Source: QNYZ01 sp964577615 (GTDB lineage: Bacteria; Desulfobacterota; Desulfobacteria; Desulfobacterales; QNYZ01). Taken from it: 64,000 bases of DNA. The translations under genes were made by a program, and so were the position numbers. Positions within the stretch are counted from its first letter, which is position 1. Every line of letters starts with the position of its first letter. The DNA is taken from contig CAZNZW010000003.1 of the NCBI GenBank assembly GCA_964577615.1, positions 1 through 64,000 on the forward strand, in the 5' to 3' direction. A model generated the notes under the pieces. It ran no database searches and was not told the origin of the DNA. It worked only from the letters and a program-made list of their open reading frames with translations. This document shows, in pieces, positions 55,387 to 63,924 of this stretch.

Positions 55387-56397
55387 ATGGTGGCACAGGT
55401 GATGGCACAGGAACCATGGCACCCAGGACGTCTGCTGGCCGTTTCCGGCGCATACTGGCAGACCTGCACGCTCCATGCCGGCGTCAAACTGGATATATTC
55501 ACCGTCATCGGCGAAAAGGCCCTGACCGCATCAGCGCTGGCTGAAAAACTTGATGCGGATGTAGATGGCACGGCTCGGCTGCTCAACGCCCTGGTTGCCA
55601 TGGCGCTGCTCGTAAAAGAGAATGACCGCTATCGCAACACCCCGCCAAGCCGGGCGTATCTGGCCAAAGATTCCGACCAGTACATCGGTTACATGATTCT
55701 GCATCACCACCACCTGGTCGAATCGTGGAACCGTCTGGACGAATCGGTTTCCACGGGAAAACCGATTGCGGATCAGCTGCCGGTCAGCGCTACCGACCGG
55801 CTGGAAAATTTTCTGATGGGGATGTTCAACACCGCCTCACTTACGGCGCCCGATCTGGCCCGGGCCGTTGACCTGTCCGGCCGGCGTCACCTGCTGGATC
55901 TGGGCGGTGGCCCCGGTACCTACGCCATCCATTTCTGCCGGCAAAACCCCCGGATGAAAGCCACGGTTTTTGACCTGCCCACCAGCCGGCCGTTTGCCGA
56001 AAAAACCATCAACCGGTACAATCTGGCTGGTCGGATCGATTTTCTGGCCGGGAACTTTACCACCGACACGCTTTCCGGTCGCTACGATGTTGTCTGGATT
56101 TCGCACATTCTGCATTCCGAAAACCCAGATGCCGCCGCCATCCTGCTGACAAAAGCGGCGGCCGTGCTCGCGCCGGGCGGGCTGATTATCGTTCATGATT
56201 TTTTTCTGAACGATACCATGGCCGCGCCCCTTTTTCCCGCCCTTTTCTCTCTGAACATGCTGGTGCGAACGGAATCGGGCCGGTCCTATTCGGCGGGCGA
56301 GATCACGGCCATGCTGACCGCCGCCGGGTTCAGGGATGTCACCCGGCACCCGTTCCGCGGGCCGACAGACTCGGGCGTACTCATCGGGAAAAAATAA
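55387..56397 (+). CDS. SAM-dependent methyltransferase (O-methyltransferase type)
   Basis: 336 residues, AAAGGAGG upstream of the ATG. Residues ~20-90 form a winged-helix dimerisation domain (ALTASALAEKLDADVDGTARLLNALVAMALLVKENDRY). The SAM domain begins HLLDLGGGPGTYAIHFC, continues with ATVFDLPTSR and has the later LAPGGLIIVHDFFL strand. This architecture is that of plant-type and antibiotic O-methyltransferases acting on small molecules. A catalytic His (WISHILHSE) is present. Its substrate may be a product of the divergent ketosynthase; this is inference. Confidence 0.88.
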   Translation: MVAQVMAQEPWHPGRLLAVSGAYWQTCTLHAGVKLDIFTVIGEKALTASALAEKLDADVDGTARLLNALVAMALLVKENDRYRNTPPSRAYLAKDSDQYIGYMILHHHHLVESWNRLDESVSTGKPIADQLPVSATDRLENFLMGMFNTASLTAPDLARAVDLSGRRHLLDLGGGPGTYAIHFCRQNPRMKATVFDLPTSRPFAEKTINRYNLAGRIDFLAGNFTTDTLSGRYDVVWISHILHSENPDAAAILLTKAAAVLAPGGLIIVHDFFLNDTMAAPLFPALFSLNMLVRTESGRSYSAGEITAMLTAAGFRDVTRHPFRGPTDSGVLIGKK

Positions 56398-56413
56398 TCG
56401 CCGGCGCGATGAT

Positions 56414-57220
56414 TCAGTCGAGCGTCCCATGGGCGGCAACCAGGTCCCCCACAAAATGGCCGACGATGACCTTGCTGGTCAGGCGGACGGGCAGATGCCG
56501 CCGATCGGCGGTAATCCAGAGATGGATTTTAGCGTGCTTGGATTTTTTGAAAACCCCGCCCACATGCTTGATTTCCGGAACGACCACCCAGGTGTCGTAG
56601 ACAATCCCCCCAACCTTGATTTTTTCCCGCGCCACAACCGTTCCCCGGCCCACGACGCATTTTTTACCATCGCTGACCGGATAAACAATTTCCATATTTT
56701 TTTTCAGCGTCAGGGTTCGAAAATAAAAAGCGGCCGACAGCGGATCAAAAGCGCCTGGTAAGAGGGCCGAAGACCGGGATTTTCCCCGGTAAGAATCGGT
56801 ATAGTGCGCCGTTTGGGCATGCCAGTCAAAGGAGACGGCGACATCCCGGCGGTGGCGCCCCTCCCGCTGCATTTTACGGTACAAAACCGAATGGCTCACC
56901 GCCATGTCGGTCCACCCGTCGACACGGGTGCGAACCCTGTAGAAAGTATCGATAAAGCGATTGGTGGTAACGGAAAGAGAGAAATGCTGCGCCGGCCGGC
57001 CATCGGCCTTTTCCGGCGCAAGGACCTTGAGAATCGCCGTGCCCGCCGGAATAAAACTCCAGCGAATCTGATAAACCAGTTCTTCGCCGGGTTGAAAGGG
57101 AAGCGGGCCGGCAGGGGCCATTGCATCAACAGCGATGGCGGGGCGTCCGCCCAAACAAACCAGCAGCGCCCCGGCCAGTATCAGCCAGGCCCGGCCGGGC
57201 AATGCGGTCAGGGGAGACAA
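56414..57220 (-). CDS. DUF3108 exported protein
   Basis: 268 residues. A signal peptide (AWLILAGALLVCLGGRPAIA) precedes a DUF3108 domain: PFQPGEELVYQIRWSFIPAGTAILKVL, DPLSAAFYFRTL, VGGIVYDTWVVVPEIKHVGGVFKKSKHAKIHLWITADRRHLPVRLTSKVIVGHF. The family is thought to form an outer-membrane-linked beta structure of unknown function. The open frame starts with TTG at 57220; no ATG precedes the signal peptide, so a non-ATG start is likely. It is 16 bases from the convergent methyltransferase stop. Confidence 0.85.
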   Translation of the reverse strand: MSPLTALPGRAWLILAGALLVCLGGRPAIAVDAMAPAGPLPFQPGEELVYQIRWSFIPAGTAILKVLAPEKADGRPAQHFSLSVTTNRFIDTFYRVRTRVDGWTDMAVSHSVLYRKMQREGRHRRDVAVSFDWHAQTAHYTDSYRGKSRSSALLPGAFDPLSAAFYFRTLTLKKNMEIVYPVSDGKKCVVGRGTVVAREKIKVGGIVYDTWVVVPEIKHVGGVFKKSKHAKIHLWITADRRHLPVRLTSKVIVGHFVGDLVAAHGTLD

Positions 57221-57247
57221 TGAAAAGTCGCTACAAGAGAAGATCTG

Positions 57248-57766
57248 TTAAATGGCATGTCCATAGATGTCATCGACATCAATCGGGGTAAAAAGATTGT
57301 TGCATACCCGCCACTGCCCGTCTTCCTTGACCAGGTTCAGGGTTTTATCCACGGCAAATGTATCTCCGATAAAGAACAGCCGGGCCAGGAAGGTAAAGAC
57401 CGGATGGATGCACCGTTTCCGGGTTCCGGTGATATGGATAACCGCCGAGTTTTCGGCCTCGCTCACCAGACTGGCGTGAAAGGTCATCATCTGACTGCGC
57501 ATGTAATTCAAATTATGTCCCAGCGCTTTCGCTTCATTGGACACATCATAGAGAAACCGGGCCGTCGGGTCGCCGGCACCATCGGCCAGGAGCTGCTTGC
57601 AGACCATATCCGACATGGCCGGGTCCATGGCATAGTACGCCTTGATAAATTCCTCGGCCGTGCGTGGCGCGCTTGGCCGGTTGTCCAGCGCGATAAACGC
57701 CGCCTGGAAACCGATAAACAGGACAATAAGCGTTATCCAAGGCAGGAATCTTTTTCCCGATCCCAT
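57248..57766 (-). CDS. Membrane-anchored hypothetical protein
   Basis: 172 residues from the ATG at 57766 (GGAGG 6 bases upstream). One N-terminal membrane segment (WITLIVLFIGFQAAFIAL) may be a signal anchor. The rest has a SnoaL/NTF2-like look: AEEFIKAYYAMDPAMSDMVCKQLL near the start and VKEDGQWRVCNNLF near the end. Function unknown. It precedes the DUF3108 gene by 27 bases on the same strand, so the two exported proteins may be co-expressed. Confidence 0.75.
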   Translation of the reverse strand: MGSGKRFLPWITLIVLFIGFQAAFIALDNRPSAPRTAEEFIKAYYAMDPAMSDMVCKQLLADGAGDPTARFLYDVSNEAKALGHNLNYMRSQMMTFHASLVSEAENSAVIHITGTRKRCIHPVFTFLARLFFIGDTFAVDKTLNLVKEDGQWRVCNNLFTPIDVDDIYGHAI

Positions 57767-58160
57767 CTGTTTCCTCCCCACGTGATTATTAAATGGCGAT
57801 TTTTCTTTTCCCTGATTTATATCACTGAAAGATGGCAAACGCAACCGGCAATGGGCAACCGTTGTGACCGGCAAGCAAGGGTTTATCCGTCAGTCCCATC
57901 TCCATGGAACCCGGCCGGGGAGCCACTGAGCGCGTCCCGCCGGTGAAACTGAAAACCGGTTTAACCTGCCCAAAGGGCCGTGCCATCTCTCAATATGTTG
58001 AAGACAAAATAAAATCGTGATAGATTGCGACTGTCTGATAGGGGCCGTTTTAACGTCTGCATCGGTATTGAAGCTTAATTTCCGGGAACCTGTCAGCCGG
58101 CAACCGGACTTACCCTGTCGGATTTTTTCGAGCTTTTTCCATCAAACAAAGGAGGACATC

Positions 58161-58526
58161 ATGGCCACTCAAAAGGACAAATGCTGTTCGATCGCGCCCT
58201 ATTTCAAGATTGAAGACGGGAAACTTGATGCGTTTAAATCGCTGTGTGAAAAATTTGTTCAAAAATCCAGCGAAGAATCAAAATGCCTGTATTACGGCTT
58301 CACCTTTGCCGGGAACGAGGCCCACTGCCGGGAAGGGTATGAAGATGCCGAGGGCGTTCTGGCCCACCTTGACAGCGTTGGCCCATTGCTGGAAGAAGCC
58401 CTGTCGATGGCATCGCTGAGTCGCCTGGAGATTCACGGTCCGGAAGCGGAGCTGGCGAAGCTCCGCGGCCCCCTGGCCGATCTGAAGCCCCGGTTCTTTT
58501 CGCTGGCGGACGGTTTTCGCAAATAA
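58161..58526 (+). CDS. Small ABM-superfamily protein (antibiotic monooxygenase fold)
   Basis: 121 residues from the ATG at 58161 (AAAGGAGG upstream); the open frame further up is not coding. The pattern IAPYFKIEDGKLDAFKSLCEKFVQKSSEES, LYYGFTFAGNEAHCREGYEDAEGVLAHLDSVGPLLEEALSM is that of dimeric ferredoxin-like ABM proteins, including putative quinol monooxygenases. Many members have no proven oxygenase activity. A stand-alone gene facing the cyd operon end. Confidence 0.8.
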   Translation: MATQKDKCCSIAPYFKIEDGKLDAFKSLCEKFVQKSSEESKCLYYGFTFAGNEAHCREGYEDAEGVLAHLDSVGPLLEEALSMASLSRLEIHGPEAELAKLRGPLADLKPRFFSLADGFRK

Positions 58527-58713
58527 CCATCATCCCGAAGGGGATGGATACATCGTGGTTAACAAATTCAGGAAGGGTCCCTTTTTCCACACAGATCTTC
58601 ACCGGGCAAAGGTGGATGACACCCGCCAGATTCCGGGAAAAAGGGATGAAGGGAAAAAATAATCCGGCGGCCGGACAGATCAGTACCTCCGGCCACCGGA
58701 TGGCTTCGGCGGG

Positions 58714-58806
58714 TTACAGCAGTTTTGCCTTGTTCAAAACCATCAGCGCCAGACGATAGGAAACGCCAATCAGCGCCACCCAGCATAAAAGCAGAAATAT
58801 ATTCAT
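58714..58806 (-). CDS. 30-residue CydX-like membrane peptide
   Basis: A very short ORF with a strong start: GGAGG 8 bases before the ATG at 58806. The product begins MNIFLLLCWVALIGVSYRL, one membrane helix followed by a short basic tail. It lies 41 bases after cydB on the same strand. In E. coli the small subunit CydX sits at the same place after cydAB and is needed for bd oxidase stability. Sequence identity to CydX is not claimed; role by position, size and topology. Confidence 0.65.
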   Translation of the reverse strand: MNIFLLLCWVALIGVSYRLALMVLNKAKLL

Positions 58807-58847
58807 TTATAAACCTCCGAAAACAAATCAGTCATAATCAGCGTTCG

Positions 58848-59981
58848 TTAATAGCCATAGTCCATCACTTCATCTGTTGTCAGCTTTTTCCTGTCCATCA
58901 GCCACCAGACATAGGCCACATAGGCCAGCACAAACGGGATGGCGATGGCCACATAGGTCATCACCGTCAACGTAAACGGGCTGGAGGACGCATTGAAAAT
59001 CGTCAGGCTGGACTGGAGATCGGCCTTGGACGGATAAAAAGCGGTCTGGTTGTAGGCGGGCAGCAGCAGGACGGTCAGGCCGACGAGAACGGTCCCGAGT
59101 CCACCGAACCAGATGCCGGCCGTGCTCTCGGTTCTGGCTGTTTTCAGCACCCCTGCGATAACCAGAACCAACCCGGCCAGCAGAAAAAGAAGCAGCCATG
59201 GATTGGCAAAAAGATTGGCCAGATATTTTCGCGTGACCAGGGCAATGGTTCCCTTGTCATCCACAATGCCGAAGCCTTTCATCAACAGAAGGCTGACCAG
59301 CACATATAGCAGAAACGGCAGGGAAATCAAAAAGTTGGTCATCGCGGCTTTCCGCATGCGGACCGCCATGTCCGGCACTTTGCTATAGTCGATATTGTTG
59401 ATCAGATACATGGCCCCCAGGGTCCGGGCGTTGAAAACCAGAAACAGCCCCAATGACAGGTTGAACAGGCTGAATGCCGCTTCAAGGCCCCGCAGGGGAT
59501 GGGTCCAGTGAACAAAGTTATAGATACTCAGCTCGAAATTGGAGCCGGTGTAAAAAGTACCGACGGCCGCGCCGATGAGCAGGATTCCCACCGATCCGTT
59601 GATAAACAGAAACAGCTCGTATCCTTTTTCACCCAGCAGATTATTCTGCTTCTTCCGATACTCGTAGCTGACTGCCTGAATAATAAAGGTAAACAGAATG
59701 AGTACCCAGACCCAGTAGGCGCCGCCAAAACTCGTTGCGTAAAATTTCGGAAACGCGGCGAAAAGCGCTCCGCCGAAAAGGACCAGCGTCGTAAATGTCA
59801 GTTCCCATTTACGTCCCAGGGAATTGATGACCAGCGTTTTTTCAGTATCTGTTCTGGCCACCTGCCACAAAAGGGTCTGGCCGCCCTGGACAAAGGTCAG
59901 GAACAGGAACAGGGCGCCGACAATCGAACAGATGAGCCACCAGAGATGCTGCAGTGTTGCATAATCCAGATTTCCTATCAT
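58848..59981 (-). CDS. cydB: Cytochrome bd oxidase subunit II
   Basis: 377 residues with about nine membrane helices. The N-terminus (LQHLWWLICSIVGALFLFLTFVQGGQTLLWQVARTDTEKTLVINSLGRKWELTFTTLVLFGGALFAAFPKFYAT) is typical CydB, with the WQ...W pattern and conserved GGALFAAFP. It pairs with CydA to hold the heme groups in the quinol-oxidising bd complex. Its start is just one base from the cydA stop, so translation is coupled. Confidence 0.95.
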   Translation of the reverse strand: MIGNLDYATLQHLWWLICSIVGALFLFLTFVQGGQTLLWQVARTDTEKTLVINSLGRKWELTFTTLVLFGGALFAAFPKFYATSFGGAYWVWVLILFTFIIQAVSYEYRKKQNNLLGEKGYELFLFINGSVGILLIGAAVGTFYTGSNFELSIYNFVHWTHPLRGLEAAFSLFNLSLGLFLVFNARTLGAMYLINNIDYSKVPDMAVRMRKAAMTNFLISLPFLLYVLVSLLLMKGFGIVDDKGTIALVTRKYLANLFANPWLLLFLLAGLVLVIAGVLKTARTESTAGIWFGGLGTVLVGLTVLLLPAYNQTAFYPSKADLQSSLTIFNASSSPFTLTVMTYVAIAIPFVLAYVAYVWWLMDRKKLTTDEVMDYGY

Positions 59982-59982
59982 T

Positions 59983-61518
59983 TTAGTTCTCCTCCGGACC
60001 GATATTGATTTGTTTGAGCATGATTCGAATCTCGGCGATCAGTAGAATGGTGAAAAGGGCAAAAAACATGAAAAATGTTGTCTGCACCGTTCCGGCCGTC
60101 AGGTTTGACCGCGCGACCGTTACCGGCAGCAGTCCCTGGATTGTCCAGGGTTGCCGGCCGACTTCCGCCACTATCCAGCCGGCTTCATGGGCAATCAGGC
60201 TGAGGAAGAACATGACGGTTCCCAGGCCGAGCAGCCATTTCTTGTCCAGCAGGACATCCTTGATGGAAAAATAGAGGAATGCCAGGCAGACGAGGGGGAA
60301 CAGCGATCCCAGAATGACCATGATATGAAATGCGCTGAAGGAAAGCGCCACCGGCGGCACCGTTGCTTCCGGTTTGGGCAGGAATCCATATCCGAGAAAC
60401 ATTTTGTTTTGATTGAAAGCGGCCAGGGCATCGTTGGCGTCAGCCGCATTGCCCTTTTTCTTCGCCGCTTTATAGGTGGCCAGCGAGGCCAGCGCCTGTC
60501 TGCCTTTTTCTATCTTCTGCGCGGCTCCCATGATGTTTTCTTTTTCGTTGCCGTAGACCAGGTCATTGACACCGGGGACAAAGGTGCCGAAGGACCGGCT
60601 GGTCAGCAGGGAAAGCGTGCCCGGGATCCGGAATTCAAAGCTGAAAGGGTCCTGTTTGTCACCGACTTTTTTACCCCAGTTCGGTATGCCGAAAGCGATC
60701 AGCCCGGCATCGCGTCCTCCCTGGTAAAGCCCTTCGATGGCGGCCAGCTTCATGGGCTGGTGCCGGGCGACTTCGTAGCCGCTCTCGTCACCGGTAAAGA
60801 TGACAAATCCGGAAGCCAGCAGACCAAAAACAGAGGCAACAATGATCGAGCGCTGGGCCATCTGGATATGCCGGCCCTTGAGCAGGTACCAGGACGAGAT
60901 GGAGATAATAAAAAAAGATGCCAGCAGCATGGAAGAGCTGGTCGTGTGGGTGAATTTGGACACAGCCACCGGTGAAAAAACCACATCGAAAAAGCTCTGC
61001 ATCTCAAACCGGGCGGTGCCGGCATTGAAGGCCTGTCCGACCGGATGCTGCATCCAGGCGTTGGCAACCAGAATCCACACAGCCGACATATTGGATCCCA
61101 CGGCCACCATCCAGGTGGAAAAGAGATGAAACTTTTTGGAAACCCGGTTCCAGCCGAAAAACATGACGGCGAAAAACGTGGCCTCGAGAAAAAAAGCGAT
61201 GAGCCCTTCAATGGCCAGCGGCGCACCGAAAATATCCCCGACCATCCAGGAATAGTTGGACCAGTTGGTGCCGAATTCAAATTCAAGAATGATGCCGGTG
61301 GCCACACCGATAGCAAAGTTGATACCGAACAGCTTCATCCAGAATCGGGTCAACCGCTTCCATTCTTCGCTGCCGGTACGCACATAAATGGAGTGGTAAA
61401 AAGCAATGATCCAGGTGATCCCAAGCGTGAGCGGCACAAAGATCCAGTGGTACAGAGCCGTCAGCGCGAACTGCGCCCGGGCCCAGTTCACCATGGACAG
61501 GTCGAAATGTTCAATCAT
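59983..61518 (-). CDS. cydA: Cytochrome bd oxidase subunit I
   Basis: 511 residues from the ATG at 61518 (AGGAGG upstream). RAQFALTALYHWIFVPLTLG includes the heme-ligand His near residue 20; GAPLAIEGLIAFFLEATFFAVMFFGW, HPVGQAF and GRQPWTIQGLLPV are family marks. A long quinol-binding loop between helices 6 and 7 (residues ~245-375) includes ARHQPMKLAAIEGLYQ. It reduces oxygen to water at high affinity without pumping protons, which protects anaerobes from oxygen. Operon rrf2-DUF4492-cydA-cydB. Confidence 0.97.
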   Translation of the reverse strand: MIEHFDLSMVNWARAQFALTALYHWIFVPLTLGITWIIAFYHSIYVRTGSEEWKRLTRFWMKLFGINFAIGVATGIILEFEFGTNWSNYSWMVGDIFGAPLAIEGLIAFFLEATFFAVMFFGWNRVSKKFHLFSTWMVAVGSNMSAVWILVANAWMQHPVGQAFNAGTARFEMQSFFDVVFSPVAVSKFTHTTSSSMLLASFFIISISSWYLLKGRHIQMAQRSIIVASVFGLLASGFVIFTGDESGYEVARHQPMKLAAIEGLYQGGRDAGLIAFGIPNWGKKVGDKQDPFSFEFRIPGTLSLLTSRSFGTFVPGVNDLVYGNEKENIMGAAQKIEKGRQALASLATYKAAKKKGNAADANDALAAFNQNKMFLGYGFLPKPEATVPPVALSFSAFHIMVILGSLFPLVCLAFLYFSIKDVLLDKKWLLGLGTVMFFLSLIAHEAGWIVAEVGRQPWTIQGLLPVTVARSNLTAGTVQTTFFMFFALFTILLIAEIRIMLKQINIGPEEN

Positions 61519-61519
61519 T

Positions 61520-61816
61520 TTATCTTTCCTCCTGTTGTACGTGGGTAGCGGGGGCAAACTGCGTTATCTGCTCCAGAACGTATGCGGCCCGCTGGTTGTC
61601 CGTTTTAAATTTTGATTCCAGAAATCCCTGAAAGAAGAACAGCTTGAGTACGGCAAAGATGATAATCAGCTTGATGATAATGACTTTCCACAACGTCTTT
61701 CCCACCGTCATGCGTCGAAATCCGTCCCGGTAAAACTGGACTATAGCGGCCACCGCCCGGGCCGGCCGGCGGGCCGGCGGTTTCAATACGATTTCTGATT
61801 GCGCGGGTCTGATCAT
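61520..61816 (-). CDS. DUF4492 membrane protein of the cyd operon
   Basis: 98 residues. The pattern FYRDGFRRMTVGKTLWKVIIIKLIIIFAVLKLFFFQGFL is that of DUF4492, a family that accompanies cydAB in Bacteroidetes, epsilon- and deltaproteobacteria. One membrane helix is flanked by basic segments. The stop is one base from the cydA start. It probably helps assembly or stability of the bd oxidase; no direct evidence. Confidence 0.88.
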   Translation of the reverse strand: MIRPAQSEIVLKPPARRPARAVAAIVQFYRDGFRRMTVGKTLWKVIIIKLIIIFAVLKLFFFQGFLESKFKTDNQRAAYVLEQITQFAPATHVQQEER

Positions 61817-62266
61817 TTAATTATCTCCGTCAATTTCATAGGCGGGAAGAATCGGTACACAGGGGCCTTCAAGCGCCAGTTGTTTAAAGGTAACCCCGGC
61901 CAGCGTATCCCGCAGCTGGTCCCGGGCCTGCAGCCATACCTGATGAACGGAGCAGCCCAGGGACATGTTGCATGAATCGGGCAGCGCGACACAATCATTG
62001 AGAAATATTTCCCCGATCATGATTTCAACCACGGCCAGCAGGGTAATTGATTTTGAATCTTTTAACAGGGCCAGGCCGCCCCGGGGCCCCTGCCGGATGT
62101 CGATCAATCCGGCCCGGGCCAGCTGCTGGGCGATTTTGGCCAGAAAATGGGCCGGAATATCCGCCTCTCGGGCGATTTTGCTGCGCTTGACCACAACGCC
62201 CCGCCCCTGCTGGGCCAGGTAGAGAATGCATCGAATTGCGTATTCCGCCGCGCGTGTCAATCGCAT
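61817..62266 (-). CDS. Rrf2-family Fe-S transcription regulator of the cyd operon
   Basis: 149 residues from the ATG at 62266 (AGGA 9 bases upstream). MRLTRAAEYAIRCILYLAQQ starts the winged helix; FLAKIAQQLARAGLIDIRQGPRGGLAL is the recognition part. Cys92, Cys99 and Cys105 are spaced as in IscR and NsrR, so a [2Fe-2S] or [4Fe-4S] cluster can sense oxygen, NO or iron status. It adjoins the DUF4492 gene directly, so it controls or autoregulates the bd oxidase operon. A dyad in its upstream region fits as an operator. Confidence 0.9.
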   Translation of the reverse strand: MRLTRAAEYAIRCILYLAQQGRGVVVKRSKIAREADIPAHFLAKIAQQLARAGLIDIRQGPRGGLALLKDSKSITLLAVVEIMIGEIFLNDCVALPDSCNMSLGCSVHQVWLQARDQLRDTLAGVTFKQLALEGPCVPILPAYEIDGDN

Positions 62267-62307
62267 GGTGATTTTCCTGAATATCTGTGACCGGCTATAC
62301 TGAGACA

Positions 62308-62330
62308 TATAAGACCGTTTTTGTCCTATA
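62308..62330. promoter_or_regulatory. Candidate Rrf2 operator
   Basis: On the minus strand TATAGGAC (62330-62323) and GGTCTTATA (62316-62308) form a nearly symmetric dyad about a 6-base A-rich centre, about 42 bases before the rrf2 start. It resembles IscR/Rrf2 sites in having ATA-x-GAC...GTC-x-TAT arms. Confidence 0.65.
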
Positions 62331-62466
62331 TAAAAGCGCCAATCCGCTGTCAAGATAAAAATATCGCCCGGCAACGCCGATTGGCCGTATACGCACGGAC
62401 CCGGATCTTAAGCGTTAATCAAGCGCGGATGCTGCGGCTGTCCGGCGTGATAAACAGGCAATAAAA

Positions 62467-62500
62467 AACCGGCCGTACGCCACTGAGCGTACGGCCGGTT
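62467..62500 (-). terminator. Rho-independent terminator after the LysM/BON gene
   Basis: AACCGGCCGTACGC (62467-62480) and GCGTACGGCCGGTT (62487-62500) form a 14-base stem with a 6-base loop. On the minus strand a T-run (TTTTTTAT) follows, 46 bases after the stop of the gene at 62546. Confidence 0.93.
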
Positions 62501-62545
62501 TCGGTAATGTTTTAGCCACCCGGCATACCGGGCAGCGCTGAAAAA

Positions 62546-62977
62546 TCAGGCGTTCGGAATTCGAATTTTCTGTCCCACAAAGATTTTGTCCGGGTCTTTG
62601 ATGACTTCCCGGTTGGCTTCAAAAATCTGCGTGTATTTGCTGCCGTTACCGTAAAATTTCTTTGCCACGGCCCACAGCGTATCTCCTGATTTGATTTCGT
62701 AATACTGTACTTCCGTCGACAGCGGCGGGGCGTTGACCCCCTCGCTGACCACCTTGGTAACGCCCTTGACGTTGCCGGCCATCAGAATCGCTTTTTCCAG
62801 CGCCTCGCTGCTTTTGGCCTCGCCGGAAAGGGTGACTACGCCATCGTTGAAATTAACTCCCAGACCCGAAATACCCGGATTATCCGCTTCGATATGTTCC
62901 TGTATCTTGGCTGGCGCTTCATCATCTTTGCCGAATAATTTTCTGCCGATGTTCGCTGCAAAATCAAATAACCCCAT
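62546..62977 (-). CDS. BON-LysM protein (YgaU/Kbp type)
   Basis: 143 residues from the ATG at 62977 (AGGAGG-like GGGAGG upstream). Residues ~20-80 are a BON domain (VNFNDGVVTLSGEAKSSEALEKAILMAGNVKGVTKV); residues ~90-143 are LysM (YYEIKSGDTLWAVAKKFYGNGSKYTQIFEANREVI, VGQKIRIP). In E. coli Kbp binds potassium in the cytoplasm. There is no signal peptide here either. It lies 27 bases after the DUF937 gene and ends in a strong terminator. Confidence 0.92.
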   Translation of the reverse strand: MGLFDFAANIGRKLFGKDDEAPAKIQEHIEADNPGISGLGVNFNDGVVTLSGEAKSSEALEKAILMAGNVKGVTKVVSEGVNAPPLSTEVQYYEIKSGDTLWAVAKKFYGNGSKYTQIFEANREVIKDPDKIFVGQKIRIPNA

Positions 62978-63004
62978 GGTGCACCTCCCTGAAATCAATC
63001 GTCG

Positions 63005-63547
63005 TTAAAAGAATTTACTGGCCAGACTCAATAGATCATCCGCAATTGAACCGTCATTATCCGCATCCAGAAAACTGCTCAGCAGGCCACCGACCTCCCG
63101 TTTGCTGCCACCGCCCGAAAGCGCAGCGCCCAACCCGGACGACGCACCCTGTCGGCTCATCATGCCCATGGCCGCACTGGCCAGTACCGGCAGCATCTTT
63201 TTCAGCAGGCCGCTGCTCAATCCTGTTTCGGCCGCGGCGTGTCCGGCAATATTACGGCTGACATCCTTGCTGCCGAAAAGGTGACCCAGAATAGAATTGC
63301 CATCGTCCATCGCGCGCGAATTCGACAAGTCTTCCAGATATCCTTCATGATGTCCCTGGCCCAGCGCATTCAGCATCGATTCCAGGCCCGACCGATCGGA
63401 CATATTTTTCTGCATCCCCCTCGAAATGGCGGGAAGCATATGGCGAACGGCATTTTCGGCCGTTCCCTGATCCAGATTGAAATTCCGGGCCAGCTGCCCG
63501 ATGATATCTCCCCCCTGCCCAGATAAAACCGCATCTAACAAACCCAT
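63005..63547 (-). CDS. DUF937 (YidB-like) protein
   Basis: 180 residues. The ATG at 63547 is chosen because AGGAG lies 7 bases upstream; the ATG two codons earlier is too close to it. MGLLDAVLSGQGGDIIGQLARNFNLDQGTAENAVRHMLPAISRGM, DDGNSILGHLFGSKD and GLLKKMLPVLASAAMGMMSRQ match DUF937. The tail holds a Gly/Ser linker then SFLDADNDGSIADDLL, an EF-hand-like DxDNDG loop. Function unknown; it is likely co-transcribed with the LysM/BON gene. Confidence 0.85.
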   Translation of the reverse strand: MGLLDAVLSGQGGDIIGQLARNFNLDQGTAENAVRHMLPAISRGMQKNMSDRSGLESMLNALGQGHHEGYLEDLSNSRAMDDGNSILGHLFGSKDVSRNIAGHAAAETGLSSGLLKKMLPVLASAAMGMMSRQGASSGLGAALSGGGSKREVGGLLSSFLDADNDGSIADDLLSLASKFF

Positions 63548-63740
63548 GATCATCTCCTCTTCAGGTGCCGATATTATCAAAATCAACGTTAATGTCGCAG
63601 CAGGATCGCATATCCAGGGAAATTCGTCAAGGTTTGGTTTGGCCAGCGCCTTCCCGGCGTTTGCCCAAAACAGCCTGACATGTATCCGGGCCAGAGATGA
63701 CCCCCGGAAGGGGCGGATCAAATGGTAAAAATCCCCTATT

Positions 63741-63775
63741 GAAAAAAACAGGGTTATCAAAATAATTGATAACCC
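63741..63775 (-). terminator. Terminator after tRNA-Val
   Basis: GGGTTATCAA (63751-63760) and TTGATAACCC (63766-63775) form a perfect 10-base stem with a 5-base loop. On the minus strand a TGTTTTTTTTC run follows, 12 bases after the tRNA 3' end. Confidence 0.92.
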
Positions 63776-63786
63776 TTTAATATTTC

Positions 63787-63861
63787 TGGTAGGCACGGGG
63801 AGATTTGAACTCCCGACTTCTACCGTGTCAGGGTAGCGCTCTCCCCCTGAGCTACGTGCCT
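63787..63861 (-). tRNA. tRNA-Val(GAC)
   Basis: On the minus strand the acceptor AGGCACG pairs with CGTGCCT, the D-arm region is AGCTCAGGGGGAGAGC, the anticodon stem-loop is CTACC-CTGACAC-GGTAG with anticodon GAC, and the T arm is GGGAG-TTCAAAT-CTCCC. The CCA end is encoded (ACCA). Confidence 0.97.
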
Positions 63862-63878
63862 GTACCTTTTTGTATGCT

Positions 63879-63907
63879 TCGATATCACCTGCTATTTTTC
63901 CTGTCAA
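63879..63907 (-). promoter_or_regulatory. Promoter of tRNA-Val
   Basis: Minus-strand TTGACA (63907-63902), a 17-base spacer and TATCGA (63884-63879) put transcription start about ten bases before the tRNA 5' end. Confidence 0.75.
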
Positions 63908-63924
63908 GAAAATCAGCAGAAAAA

